NCBI GenBank assembly: GCA_937920345.1
Contig: CALGVA010000038.1
Location: forward strand, 1-40,293
Reading direction: 5' to 3'
DNA length: 40,293 bases
From: an uncultured Lachnospiraceae bacterium
GTDB taxonomy: Bacteria > Bacillota > Clostridia > Lachnospirales > Lachnospiraceae
This document shows, in pieces, positions 29,445 through 38,921 of the stretch. Below the pieces are notes generated by a model, which made no database searches, had not been told where the DNA came from, and saw only the letters and a list, made by a program, of their open reading frames with translations. The translations under genes were made by a program, and so were the position numbers. Every line of letters starts with the position of its first letter. Within the stretch, counting starts at the first letter, position 1.

Positions 29445-31550
29445 ATGACAGCGAAGCAGCGGTTGGAGAAATACATAGATATAGAATTGCCGGCGGAAGA
29501 GTTATTATTTCATGTGGCAATGGTGTTGAGTCTGGTGGAGTGCTCAACACTGTCTCTTTTCACGCTGCTTCTCAGGCTGGACGTCCGTGTACCACTCCTG
29601 CTGGCGGCGGGCATTGGTTTTACCCTGGCAGCGATGTACGCAGAGCGGCGGGTGGGTCAGATCAGACGGATCTCCATGGGATACCTCTGTGCGATGCACT
29701 TTGTTATTGTACCGCTGGTATCCTTTTTTGTGCCGTATGCGGTCTATGATTTTCCGGTTTATTTTCTTACCGGTATTGCATTTACGGTTATTCTTTTGAA
29801 GAAAAGATGGGCGGCGGTGTTTGTCGCGATCGATATAGCGATTGACCTTGTCTGTTTTCAGAATATGATTCGGGCCGTGTCTGCTTCGGAAGCAGTGTGG
29901 AGCGAGAGCGGGTTTTACAGAATGATCCTGCTTATCAGAATCATTGCGGCGCTGTTCCTGACGGGTACGGTATGCGGATTGCTGATATCCTATCGCAACA
30001 GAGTGCTGCGCAGGGAGATCGACAAAAGCACGGAGATGGAACAGCGCGCAGAGCAGCTCAGCTATGCAAAAAATATGTTTCTGGTCAATGTATCCCACGA
30101 AATCAGGACACCGCTTAACGCGATCTTGGGAATTACGGAACTGCTGCCTGATCTGGACGTGGAGGACAGCGTGAAGGAGAACGCGTTTCATATGGCGAAC
30201 TCCAGCAAGGCGCTTTTATCGATCACCAATGAACTGATGAATTTCTCCAGGCTGGACGACAGTGATCTGTCCGTTGCGGACAGACCATATTACATAGGCG
30301 ATATCTGTGATGAACTGATCAATGTGATTTCGGTACGGTTTGCAGATCGCCAAATAGAACTGTACGTTGAGGTTGATCCGGACATTCCGGCACAGCTGTG
30401 CGGAGACGTAACGATCGTCCGACAGGTGCTTTTAAATATGATGAGTGGCATCATGAAGTCAATAGACAGCGGGGAAGTGTATCTGCAGATTCGCAAGGAG
30501 AATCTGGAAGATCAGCAGATTCGGCTGCTTATTGAGGTGTGTGCCGAGGGAATATTTCAATATTCCTATCAGGAGCGGCTGTACCGGGAACAGACCCGGG
30601 AACCTGACTGTGATGAGTTGATCATGCCGCTTCCGCATCGTTTGATACAGCTCATGAACGGTGAACTGTCCATAGAGGAAGAAAACGCGCGGAGAAAGTA
30701 TTCTTTTGATATGGTACAGGGATATAGGGAGGGGGCGCGGTTAGTGGAAAGACCGCTAAAAGGCAGTCCCTGTGTCCTGTTTTATGAAAACACGGCGCGG
30801 CAGAGCAGTATGTTTGCCGGAGCGCTGCGTACAATCAGTGTGGATTTTCATCAGGCGCTATCGGACGAGGACTTTCTCAGTGAATGTGTGAATGAAAAGT
30901 ACACGCATGTCATGGTTGCGGCTGAACGTTATGACATCATGAAGGACAGACTCGCCGGGCTGCTCGGCCCGCAGTCGGTCATACTGATCGGTTCCAATAT
31001 TCTGATCTATGAGGAGACGCTGATCAGAACAACATTTGACAGACCGGTTAATTGTCTGAGTCTGGAGGCGCTTCTTACGGGCAGACAGAACAGTACGATA
31101 CGCCATATCGGCTACAGAGGCGGCTTTATCTGCCCTGATGCGCATATTATGGTCGTGGACGATAATCTTGTCAATCTGGAAGTGGCCACAAGCCTTCTAA
31201 AACGCTATAAGGCGAAGGTATCAGTGGCGGCAGGCGGCCGGGAATGCCTGAAAATGCTGCGGCAGGAACCTGTGGATTTCATTTTCCTGGATTATATGAT
31301 GCCGGAGATGGACGGTATCGATACCCTGAAAAACATCAGGGCGCTGCATGATCCGCAATTAGAGCGGGTGCCGATCGTTGCGCTTACGGCGAATGCGGTC
31401 AGCGGTGCCAGAGAGATGTTTCTGGAAGCGGGATTTGACGAATATATCTCCAAGCCGATCGAGCGGGATAAATTTGAGAAAGTTCTGCGATCCTATCTGC
31501 CGGAGGAGAAGATTATTTATACCAGTGATAAAGAGGAAGCAGTGCGGTAG
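29445..31550 (+). CDS. Membrane hybrid histidine kinase with degenerate ATPase domain
   Basis: A 701-aa protein. About six N-terminal membrane helices (residues 20-190) are followed by a coiled coil and HisKA LVNVSHEIRTPLNAILG with His218 intact. The ATPase region is eroded: the N-box reads VLLNMMSGIMKSID without the Mg-binding Asn pattern, and no G1 (DxGxG) or G2 (GxGLGL) box can be found. A pseudo-receiver-like stretch (about 445-540) precedes a complete receiver (MVVDDN at 570, phospho-Asp616 in FLDYMMPEMDG, Lys in ISKPI). It can be phosphorylated but probably cannot bind ATP normally. It sits 33 bp upstream of a second hybrid kinase with the opposite kind of defect. Confidence 0.88.
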   Translation: MTAKQRLEKYIDIELPAEELLFHVAMVLSLVECSTLSLFTLLLRLDVRVPLLLAAGIGFTLAAMYAERRVGQIRRISMGYLCAMHFVIVPLVSFFVPYAVYDFPVYFLTGIAFTVILLKKRWAAVFVAIDIAIDLVCFQNMIRAVSASEAVWSESGFYRMILLIRIIAALFLTGTVCGLLISYRNRVLRREIDKSTEMEQRAEQLSYAKNMFLVNVSHEIRTPLNAILGITELLPDLDVEDSVKENAFHMANSSKALLSITNELMNFSRLDDSDLSVADRPYYIGDICDELINVISVRFADRQIELYVEVDPDIPAQLCGDVTIVRQVLLNMMSGIMKSIDSGEVYLQIRKENLEDQQIRLLIEVCAEGIFQYSYQERLYREQTREPDCDELIMPLPHRLIQLMNGELSIEEENARRKYSFDMVQGYREGARLVERPLKGSPCVLFYENTARQSSMFAGALRTISVDFHQALSDEDFLSECVNEKYTHVMVAAERYDIMKDRLAGLLGPQSVILIGSNILIYEETLIRTTFDRPVNCLSLEALLTGRQNSTIRHIGYRGGFICPDAHIMVVDDNLVNLEVATSLLKRYKAKVSVAAGGRECLKMLRQEPVDFIFLDYMMPEMDGIDTLKNIRALHDPQLERVPIVALTANAVSGAREMFLEAGFDEYISKPIERDKFEKVLRSYLPEEKIIYTSDKEEAVR

Positions 31551-31583
31551 ACTGACTGAAATCGGTTTAGGACGGTAGAAGTT

Positions 31584-34349
31584 ATGAAGTATAAATTAAA
31601 TCGTATATTCGAGGAAAAACTGTCAGGCATGGGGCTGGTGGAATTTAACTTAAACCTGTTTCTTGCCATGGTAGTGATAGAGTGCTGTATCATACTGCCG
31701 GTCGTGCTGCTTGCCGGTAATCTGGAAAGTATCGTTGCGCCCATGCTCTTGATTGTGGGTGGCTGCGGTCTGCTTCTCTTATGGAATCTCCGGTACAGAA
31801 GACATAATCTGACAGCGGTGCTGACACTGGTCATACTGGATGGCATTGCGATTCCTATGATCCTGAAAACGAGCAGCGGAGCATTCTGTGTAGCGATCAT
31901 GTGGTTTGTGGCAAGCATGATTATTGTGTATTCGGTATTTGAAGGCTTTGTGTTTCTGCTGGCGCTGATGCTGTTTACATTTGAGTACTGCTATCTATAC
32001 AGCGGCGTATTTCTGTCCAAGGGGGACGTGGTATATCGCATAAATGAGAACTTTCATTTTACGGATCTGGCAATCAGCTTTGTCGGAACAGCGTTTTTTG
32101 TGATTATGCTGATCTATATTCAGGAAAAATTCTACCTGTATCAGCAGTGGAAAATCAGGCGGAGCAGCCGCAAAATTGAACGTGCGGGAGCGGCTAAGAG
32201 ACAGTTCCTGGCGAATATGTCTTACGAGATAAGAACGCCCATGAATTCGATCATTAACCTGTCTGAGATTATGTTAAAAGGAGAACAGGATGACGAGACG
32301 CGCAGCGATATCAAAACGATCAGAAGCGCGGCATACGATCTGTTATCCATTATTGATGATGTGCTCACATATGCAAGAATCGATGCCGGAGATATGCATC
32401 TGATCAAGGCCCCTTACAGTTTCGAGAAACTTGTCAAGGGAATCGTGCGCACGATCTCGGAAGATTTACAGAAAAAGAAATTGAGTCTGGACATGAAGAT
32501 CGACGGAAATATTCCGAAGGAGGTTCTGGGTGACAGTGTCACGATCCGGCAGATATTTCTGTATCTGCTGTTTATCTCCATTGATTTCACGGCCAGCGGA
32601 AGAATAGTGCTGGAGGTCAGATGCGAGAAAGACCCCGAGGAAGGAGTGGCGACGTTCCATTGCATGGTTGCCGATACCGGTAAGGGATTGTCGCAGATCG
32701 ATATACAGTCGCTGTTCGGCATGTACGAGACATATGATTCCAGACAGGCCAGCAATCTGAAAGGCGTCGGACTTAAATTTACTGTCTGTAAAGAACTGCT
32801 CGCCATGATGCAGGGTGATATTAAGGTGGAGAGTATTGAAGGGATCGGTCTGTCAACGACATTTTCCTTCCGGCAGGAGATCGTTGATGCTTCGCCTATG
32901 ATTCGTTTAGAGAGCGAGGAAAAGCCCAGTGTGCTGATCTATACGGACAATGACACCGGCATTGCAAAATGGCAGGATATCATGGAAACATTTGATGTCA
33001 GACCCGTGTACAGCCGTAACTATTATGGATTTGACCACGCTATTCAGGAGAAACATTTTGATTTCATATTTGTGCCGGATGAGGTATATGAAAACCTGTC
33101 CAATATTATTTCCCTGTACCGCTGCGAGGAATATACTTATGTGATTGCGGATTACGGGGCTGTTTACGGTGATTACGGTAAGTGCCGGCCCATATATCGC
33201 CCGTTTTCGTGTATTACGGTATCTATGGTGCTGAACCGCAGATGGAACAAGGAGGATTATAAGAAGAGCGCGCTGCAGGGAACTTTCACGGCGAAAAATG
33301 CACGCGTACTTGTCGTAGATGACAATGCGGTGAATCTGAAGGTGGCGGCGGGGATATTCAGTAAATACGGGATCGACATTGCGGTGGCGACCAGCGGTGA
33401 AGACGGTATCAGGAAGCTGGAGAGTGAGAAGTATGACCTGGTGCTGATGGATATGGTTATGCCGGATCTGTGCGGCGATGAAGTGCTCAGACTGATACGC
33501 GCCAAGGAGGATCATTATTATAAAGAACTGCCTTTTGTGGCTCTGACTGCCCAGAACGGAGCGAACGTCAGAGAGGAGATGCTGGAACTCGGATTTCAGG
33601 AGTATCTTGCGAAACCGATCAAGAGAAGATATCTCGAAAAGTGTCTGCAGGAGTTTTTACCGGAGAGACTGATCGAACGTGTCAAAGTCAAAGAGGGAAG
33701 AGACGGGGAAGAGAGCGGCAAGCATGTATCAAACAGCAGTGAAAAGAAGACGGAGAGCGGACTGAATACGGATAAGGGGCTCCTGAATATCGGCTTTAAT
33801 CAGGAGGCGTATGCGGCGATACTGAACACTTATTACGCGGAAGGCATGAAATATCTGAGAGTGCTGCCGGATCTGCTGGAAGTCGGAGATATACAGCTTT
33901 TTACCACCGACGTGCACGGGATCAAGAGTTCCAGCGCAGCGATCGGCGCCATGGAGGTGTCGGCGCTCTTTAAGGAACTGGAATTTGCCGGCAAAGCGGG
34001 CGATACCGATATGATCATGAGAAAATTTGACGGTTATCTGGATAAATTCAAGGCGATACTGGAAGAGGTAAAAGCATATCTGGTGAGCAGGGAAAGCTTC
34101 ATTGACGGGGATACCGGACCGGACCCGGAGGAGCGGGAAGCGGAAGAACTGACGGCTGAAATGCTGCAGCAGCTGAAAACGGAACTGGATAAAATGAATC
34201 TCAAGGTAACGGATCAGCTTGTGCCGGAAATGGCATCCAGAAACTTTGGCGCAGATGTAAACACAAAGATGAAAAATTTGAAGGCAGCCTATGATATGTT
34301 TGATTTTCATCAGGTTAAGGCGATTCTGAATGAGATGATGCAGCCGTGA
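31584..34349 (+). CDS. Membrane hybrid kinase lacking the phospho-acceptor His, with receiver and HPt
   Basis: A 921-aa protein with about six N-terminal membrane helices (20-185). The H-box reads LANMSYEIRTPMNSI: the catalytic His is Tyr214 (TAC at 32223-32225). The ATPase domain keeps G1 (VADTGKGL) and a near-normal G2 (GVGLKFTV), but the N-box (IFLYLLFISIDFT) has lost its Asn. A pseudo-receiver (about 450-555) is followed by an intact receiver (VLVVDDN, Asp623 in VLMDMVMPDLCGDEV, LAKPI). A histidine phosphotransfer domain follows, with His778 in DVHGIKSSSAAIGA. The acidic C-terminal region is helical. The protein cannot autophosphorylate in the usual way but could relay phosphate through Asp623 and His778. 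Its ribosome site is weak, so coupling to the previous gene is likely. Confidence 0.9.
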   Translation: MKYKLNRIFEEKLSGMGLVEFNLNLFLAMVVIECCIILPVVLLAGNLESIVAPMLLIVGGCGLLLLWNLRYRRHNLTAVLTLVILDGIAIPMILKTSSGAFCVAIMWFVASMIIVYSVFEGFVFLLALMLFTFEYCYLYSGVFLSKGDVVYRINENFHFTDLAISFVGTAFFVIMLIYIQEKFYLYQQWKIRRSSRKIERAGAAKRQFLANMSYEIRTPMNSIINLSEIMLKGEQDDETRSDIKTIRSAAYDLLSIIDDVLTYARIDAGDMHLIKAPYSFEKLVKGIVRTISEDLQKKKLSLDMKIDGNIPKEVLGDSVTIRQIFLYLLFISIDFTASGRIVLEVRCEKDPEEGVATFHCMVADTGKGLSQIDIQSLFGMYETYDSRQASNLKGVGLKFTVCKELLAMMQGDIKVESIEGIGLSTTFSFRQEIVDASPMIRLESEEKPSVLIYTDNDTGIAKWQDIMETFDVRPVYSRNYYGFDHAIQEKHFDFIFVPDEVYENLSNIISLYRCEEYTYVIADYGAVYGDYGKCRPIYRPFSCITVSMVLNRRWNKEDYKKSALQGTFTAKNARVLVVDDNAVNLKVAAGIFSKYGIDIAVATSGEDGIRKLESEKYDLVLMDMVMPDLCGDEVLRLIRAKEDHYYKELPFVALTAQNGANVREEMLELGFQEYLAKPIKRRYLEKCLQEFLPERLIERVKVKEGRDGEESGKHVSNSSEKKTESGLNTDKGLLNIGFNQEAYAAILNTYYAEGMKYLRVLPDLLEVGDIQLFTTDVHGIKSSSAAIGAMEVSALFKELEFAGKAGDTDMIMRKFDGYLDKFKAILEEVKAYLVSRESFIDGDTGPDPEEREAEELTAEMLQQLKTELDKMNLKVTDQLVPEMASRNFGADVNTKMKNLKAAYDMFDFHQVKAILNEMMQP

Positions 34350-34408
34350 GGTTTTGGTTTAACAGCAGTCGATATTGTGAAAGGTTTCGAGAAAGTGAGA
34401 ATTAATAG

Positions 34409-34437
34409 TTGACAAAGCTGAAGGATTCATATAAATT
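34409..34437 (+). promoter_or_regulatory. Promoter of the tyrS T-box leader
   Basis: Perfect TTGACA (34409-34414), 17-bp spacer, TAAATT (34432-34437); TATAAA two bases earlier is an alternative -10. Confidence 0.7.
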
Positions 34438-34443
34438 ATAGTC

Positions 34444-34823
34444 AATAACAAAACAAACAGGTTTGCCACAGGGAGTTGGCCGGTAAATCTGGCAAAGAGA
34501 TAATTTCACAATAAAGGCGTTGATAAGAACAAGTAGCAGACTACGGAACGAACAGAAAGCAGCCGGTTGATGAGAGGCGCGCGGGAACTTTTCTGCGAAT
34601 ACATCTTGGAGCTTCACGACAGAATGGAGAATCCTAGTAGGTTGTGACGGAGAATGCACGTTATAGCTAAAGAGTATCAGGAGGAGACGGCGATACAGGA
34701 AGCTGTCCCGGAATCGTACTCGTTGAGGCCGGCAATGCGAGTTGGCGGTGAAAATAGGTGGTACCACGAGAGCAACCTCGTCCTATGTGTTTCGGACACA
34801 CGGGATGAGGTTTCATTATTTTA
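34444..34823 (+). promoter_or_regulatory. T-box riboswitch (tyrosine-specific) with terminator
   Basis: The leader upstream of tyrS carries the T-box sequence AGGTGGTACCACGAG (34756-34770). Its UGGU pairs with the ACCA end of uncharged tRNA-Tyr. The specifier is most likely the TAC (Tyr codon) at 34600-34602, in GAATACATCTTGGAGC. The antiterminator ATAGG...CCTAT plus CGAG/CTCG (about 34754-34786) competes with a terminator whose arms run from AACCTCGTCC (34774) to GGGATGAGGTT (34813), followed by a T-rich tract. Uncharged tRNA-Tyr would favour read-through into tyrS. Confidence 0.93.
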
Positions 34824-34841
34824 CGGGAAAGGAAGAAAACA

Positions 34842-36068
34842 ATGGGAATCTATGAAGAACTTCAGGCAAGAGGACTTCTTGCACAATTAACGGATGCGGA
34901 TGAGATCCGCGAACTGATTAACGACGGAAAGGCTGTATTCTATATCGGGTTCGATCCGACGGCGGACAGCCTGCATGTGGGGCACTTTATGGCATTGTGT
35001 CTTATGAAGAGACTGCAGGAGGCGGGCAATAAGCCTATCGCTTTGATCGGCGGCGGTACGGCGATGATTGGTGATCCCTCCGGCAGAAGCGATATGAGAA
35101 CGATGATGACGAAAGAAACCATAGAGCATAACTGTGAATGCTTTAAGAAACAGATGAGCAGATTTATCGACTTTTCTGAGGGCAAAGCGCTCATGGTCAA
35201 TAATGCGGACTGGCTGCTTGATTTGAACTATGTAGAATTTATCCGCGAGATCGGAGCATGCTTCAGCGTCAACAATATGCTTCGGGCGGAATGTTATAAG
35301 CAGAGAATGGAAAAAGGATTAAGCTTTCTGGAGTTCAATTACATGATTATGCAGAGCTATGATTTTATGGAACTGTATAAGAGATACGGATGTAACATGC
35401 AGTTTGGCGGTGACGACCAGTGGAGCAATATGCTGGGCGGTACAGACCTGATCCGGAGGAAGCTTGGTAAGGATGCGTACGCCATGACGATAACACTTCT
35501 GATGAATTCCGAGGGAAAGAAGATGGGGAAGACACAGAAGGGCGCGGTATGGCTTGACCCGAACAAGACTACGCCGTTTGAGTTTTACCAATACTGGCGG
35601 AATGTGGCGGATGCGGATGTGCTTAAATGCCTGCGGATGCTGACCTTCCTGCCGCTTGAACAGATCGACGAGATGGACCGCTGGGAGGGCAGTCAGCTGA
35701 ACAGAGCCAAGGAGATTCTGGCGTATGAACTGACGAATCTCGTTCACGGAGAGGACGAGGCGAAGAAAGCGGAAGAGGCGGCGAAAGCTCTTTTTGCCGG
35801 CGGCGGAAGCTCGGAGAACATGCCGACTGCAACACTGACAGATGATCAGCTCGCGGATGGAAGCATTGATATCTTAGGGGTCTTAGTGGCTGCAGGACTG
35901 GCGGCTTCCCGTTCCGAGGCGCGCCGTGCGGTTGAGCAGGGCGGCGTTACGGTCAAGGGTGAGAAAGTGACGGATATCAAGGCGGCTTACACAAAAGAGA
36001 TGATTGCGGCGGAAGAGTTCATTGTCAAAAAAGGGAAAAAGAGTTTCAGGAAAATTGTTGTAGAATAG
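34842..36068 (+). CDS. tyrS: Tyrosyl-tRNA synthetase
   Basis: Class I aminoacyl-tRNA synthetase of 408 aa that charges tRNA-Tyr. The HIGH motif is HVGHFM after YIGFDPTADSL. The KMSKS-like motif is KKMGKTQKGAVWLD. DDQWSNMLGG belongs to the tyrosine site. A C-terminal S4-like RNA-binding domain runs from about residue 340 (AAGLAASRSEARRAVEQGGVTVKGEKV, in part). The AAAGGAAG site follows the T-box terminator directly, so expression is governed by tRNA-Tyr charging. Confidence 0.97.
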   Translation: MGIYEELQARGLLAQLTDADEIRELINDGKAVFYIGFDPTADSLHVGHFMALCLMKRLQEAGNKPIALIGGGTAMIGDPSGRSDMRTMMTKETIEHNCECFKKQMSRFIDFSEGKALMVNNADWLLDLNYVEFIREIGACFSVNNMLRAECYKQRMEKGLSFLEFNYMIMQSYDFMELYKRYGCNMQFGGDDQWSNMLGGTDLIRRKLGKDAYAMTITLLMNSEGKKMGKTQKGAVWLDPNKTTPFEFYQYWRNVADADVLKCLRMLTFLPLEQIDEMDRWEGSQLNRAKEILAYELTNLVHGEDEAKKAEEAAKALFAGGGSSENMPTATLTDDQLADGSIDILGVLVAAGLAASRSEARRAVEQGGVTVKGEKVTDIKAAYTKEMIAAEEFIVKKGKKSFRKIVVE

Positions 36069-36090
36069 ACAAGAGAAAGGAAGCGGCGAA

Positions 36091-37074
36091 ATGGAAAAGA
36101 GAGCAAAAGGAAGAACACTCATGTCATACGCACCGGATATCAAGGTCGTTGACTGTACTCTGCGCGATGGAGGACTGGTGAATGATTTCTTCTTTACTGA
36201 TGAATTTGTAAAGGAGCTGTATCAGGCGAATATTAAATCGGGCGTGGATTATATGGAATTCGGGTATAAGGCATCCAAGGAACTGTTTGACGTGAAGAAA
36301 TTCGGCAAATGGAAATTCTGTGATGATAAAGATATCCGTGCCGTCGTGGGGGACAATAAGACGGACATGAAGATTGCAGTGATGGCGGATGTAGGCCGCT
36401 GTGATTTCAGAAAAGATATTCTGAATAAAAAGGACAGTCCGATCGATCTCGTAAGGGTTGCGACTTACATTAACACGATTCCGGCGGCAATCGAGATGAT
36501 CGAAGACTGTACGAAGAAGGGATATGAGACTACCGTTAATATCATGGCGATATCGAAGTCCAACGATGCGGATATCGATGCTGCATTAGAACTTCTGTGT
36601 CAGAGCAGCGTGGGCACGATCTACCTTGTGGACAGTTATGGCTCTCTCTATCCGGAACAGGCGAGGCGCCTTGCTGACAGATATCTGGAGGCAGCGAATA
36701 AGTACGGTAAGAAGGTCGGCATACATGCGCATAATAACCAGCAGCTTGCGTTTGCCAATACGGCGGAAGTGGTTATTATGGGCGTCAGCTACCTGGATGC
36801 TACGGTGAGCGGTCTCGGACGCGGCTGCGGTAATTGTCCAAGCGAACTGCTCTTAGGCTATTTGAAAAATCCGAAATACCGGATCAATCCGATTCTCAAA
36901 TTCATAGAAAAGCAGATTGTGCCTTTGCGGGAATCCGGCGTCGTGTGGGGCTATGACGTACCGTATCTTCTGACAGGAATCCTGAATCAGCATCCGAAGA
37001 CAGCAATCCAGTTCAGGAAGGAGAAGAGACAGGATTATAATGATTTCTATCTGGAACTGCTGGATAACTTCTAA
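36091..37074 (+). CDS. HMGL-like (DRE-TIM) aldolase-domain protein
   Basis: A 327-aa TIM-barrel protein of the HMG-CoA lyase / 4-hydroxy-2-oxovalerate aldolase superfamily. KVVDCTLRDGGLVNDFFF has the metal-binding Asp and the DRE-type Arg-Asp. GIHAHNNQQLAFANT carries the two metal-binding His, and LDATVSGLGRGCGNCPSELLL closes the site. No CoA- or regulatory domain is attached. It follows tyrS by 22 bp with a good AAGGAAG site, so it may be read from the same T-box-controlled transcript. The substrate is unknown; a 2-keto acid aldol cleavage or condensation is the general chemistry of the family. Confidence 0.85.
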   Translation: MEKRAKGRTLMSYAPDIKVVDCTLRDGGLVNDFFFTDEFVKELYQANIKSGVDYMEFGYKASKELFDVKKFGKWKFCDDKDIRAVVGDNKTDMKIAVMADVGRCDFRKDILNKKDSPIDLVRVATYINTIPAAIEMIEDCTKKGYETTVNIMAISKSNDADIDAALELLCQSSVGTIYLVDSYGSLYPEQARRLADRYLEAANKYGKKVGIHAHNNQQLAFANTAEVVIMGVSYLDATVSGLGRGCGNCPSELLLGYLKNPKYRINPILKFIEKQIVPLRESGVVWGYDVPYLLTGILNQHPKTAIQFRKEKRQDYNDFYLELLDNF

Positions 37075-37106
37075 GAAATCAGGTCATTTTGAAGCTTGAT
37101 ATTTGC

Positions 37107-37126
37107 GACTTTGCGTCAGCAAAGTC
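37107..37126. repeat. Perfect hairpin between the aldolase and lysozyme genes
   Basis: GACTTTGC (37107-37114) and GCAAAGTC (37119-37126) form an 8-bp stem with loop GTCA. No T-run follows, so termination is doubtful. Confidence 0.5.
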
Positions 37127-37168
37127 ATGCCGCTTGTCGCGTAAACGCTCTGGAATGGAGATTAACAT

Positions 37169-38800
37169 ATGAAGAAGCTTGGAGATTGGGATGATGAACT
37201 GATAGATTTGGATGATGAATCAGATGATACGTATGCGGAGGATTATGATGAGGATTACGATGCGGACGGCATGCCGCTTCCGGACAGAAAAATTGTGATT
37301 CCGGTAGTGATTGCGGCGCTGCTGATTATCGTGACCGTGCTCGGTATTGTTCTGACAGTCGTGCTAAAATCAGGGGATAAGACGGAACCGGTTATCCGAT
37401 CAGAACATTCAACGGAAGCGGAGGTACAACAGCCGGAAAACGATCCGGTACAGACCGAAACGGCGGAAGAGCATGTGCTGCCGGAAGGGGAACCGGAAAA
37501 GGAAGATGCGTCGGAGCCTGCGGAGTCCAAAGACCCGCAGGGAACAGCCATGAGTGCGGAACAGGGAACGGAAGTGGATGTGGCAGCACTGTTATCAGCG
37601 AATCGCGTTGCGGAGACGAATCAGGTCACTATTGGTATTGATGTGGCAAGATACCAGGGAACTATTGACTGGGTGCAGGCGGCAGCCTCCGGAATCGATT
37701 TCGCCATGGTGCGGGTAGGCTATCGGGCGGACAGCACGAGAGAGATCTGTGCCGATACAAATGCGAAATATAATATGCAGGAGGCGCAGAAGAACGGGAT
37801 CAAGGTGGGCGCTTACTTCTTTTCTACGGCAGTCAATGAACAGGAGGCTGTCGAGGAAGCAGACTGGGTGGCGGACTATATTGCCGGCTACCAGATTACA
37901 TATCCGGTAGCATTTGACTGTGAGGGATTCGACCAGCCGGACAGTGCACAGTATGGTCTGACGAATGCAGAGCGCACGGATATTGCGATTGCGTTTCTGC
38001 AGGAAATATATAGCAGGGGTTATACACCGATGTTTTATGCTTCCATGGGCGAATTGTCCGGCAGCGCGAAGTGGGATACGGAGAGACTGGAGAATCAGTA
38101 TCGGATATGGGTATCACAGTATCCGCCGGTACCGTATCCGGAGACCGCCAGGTCTTCTTACGGCGGTGTACATGCTATGTGGCAGTATACAAACCGCGGC
38201 ACGGTGGCGGGAATCGACAGACCGGTGGATGTGAATGTGGCATATTTCGGATATGAGGGCACTGCGGACGCACAGAGTCCGGACACGCCGGAAGAGGTGC
38301 AAGCCGATGTGGAAGCATTGATGAATTTTACGGAAGTGAATGAGACGGTGACTGCGAAAGATTCAACCAATCTTCGGAATGTTCCGAGTCAGGGGGAGGA
38401 GAGCGTTGTCGTGTACACGCTGAAGAACGGTGAGACGGCAGCGAGAACCGGTGTCAGTGACAGCGGCTGGTCGCGGCTTACCTATGACGGGCAGACTGTC
38501 TATGCGGTGTCAAGTTATCTGACCACAGATCTTGGTTATCAGGTGCCGATACAGGAAGGCGCGGGCAGCGGCGACGGGTTGAAGACGAAGTTCGCAGAAT
38601 GCAATGACCAGGTAACGGCGAAGATTGAAGTCAATCTGCGGGCGCTTCCCAGCGTAACCAATCCGGATGCCACGGTGGCGGCAGTATTACATAACGGGGA
38701 ATATGTAACCAGAACCGGTATCAATGAAGAGTACGGCTGGTCGCGGGTGGACTATAACGGACAGACATTATACTGTATCAGCAGCTATTTAATGAACTGA
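37169..38800 (+). CDS. Membrane-anchored GH25 lysozyme with two SH3-like domains
   Basis: A 543-aa type II membrane protein. The N-terminal cytoplasmic segment is very acidic (DDELIDLDDESDDTYAEDYD), followed by one transmembrane helix (about 42-66, IVIPVVIAALLIIVTVLGIVL). A Glu/Pro/Thr-rich spacer precedes the GH25 muramidase domain (about 150-370), which has GIDVARYQGTIDWVQ, the catalytic VAFDCEGFD and HAMWQYTNRG. Two C-terminal SH3b repeats (about 390-450 and 480-543) share the pattern NLR.(V/L)PS ... VLHNGE / TLKNGE ... GWSR ... YAVSSYL. It probably trims peptidoglycan at the membrane-wall interface. GGAG precedes the ATG. Confidence 0.92.
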   Translation: MKKLGDWDDELIDLDDESDDTYAEDYDEDYDADGMPLPDRKIVIPVVIAALLIIVTVLGIVLTVVLKSGDKTEPVIRSEHSTEAEVQQPENDPVQTETAEEHVLPEGEPEKEDASEPAESKDPQGTAMSAEQGTEVDVAALLSANRVAETNQVTIGIDVARYQGTIDWVQAAASGIDFAMVRVGYRADSTREICADTNAKYNMQEAQKNGIKVGAYFFSTAVNEQEAVEEADWVADYIAGYQITYPVAFDCEGFDQPDSAQYGLTNAERTDIAIAFLQEIYSRGYTPMFYASMGELSGSAKWDTERLENQYRIWVSQYPPVPYPETARSSYGGVHAMWQYTNRGTVAGIDRPVDVNVAYFGYEGTADAQSPDTPEEVQADVEALMNFTEVNETVTAKDSTNLRNVPSQGEESVVVYTLKNGETAARTGVSDSGWSRLTYDGQTVYAVSSYLTTDLGYQVPIQEGAGSGDGLKTKFAECNDQVTAKIEVNLRALPSVTNPDATVAAVLHNGEYVTRTGINEEYGWSRVDYNGQTLYCISSYLMN

Positions 38801-38872
38801 CGAAACCAAAATATTATGGAATGCTTGATCCGGCAGAGGTTTATAGCACAAATACGGGAATATAAGGCTGAA

Positions 38873-38921
38873 CTTAAAAAAGATATATGACAGGGATTAT
38901 CTGTCATATATCTTTTTTAAG
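38873..38921. terminator. Bidirectional terminator with a perfect 21-bp stem overlapping the aroC 3' end
   Basis: Arms 38873-38893 and 38901-38921 are perfectly complementary, with loop GGATTAT. The A-rich outer part of one arm becomes the T-run for the other direction, so it can stop both converging transcripts. The aroC stop codon lies in the loop, and the last six aroC codons plus part of a seventh are in the right arm. Confidence 0.9.
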
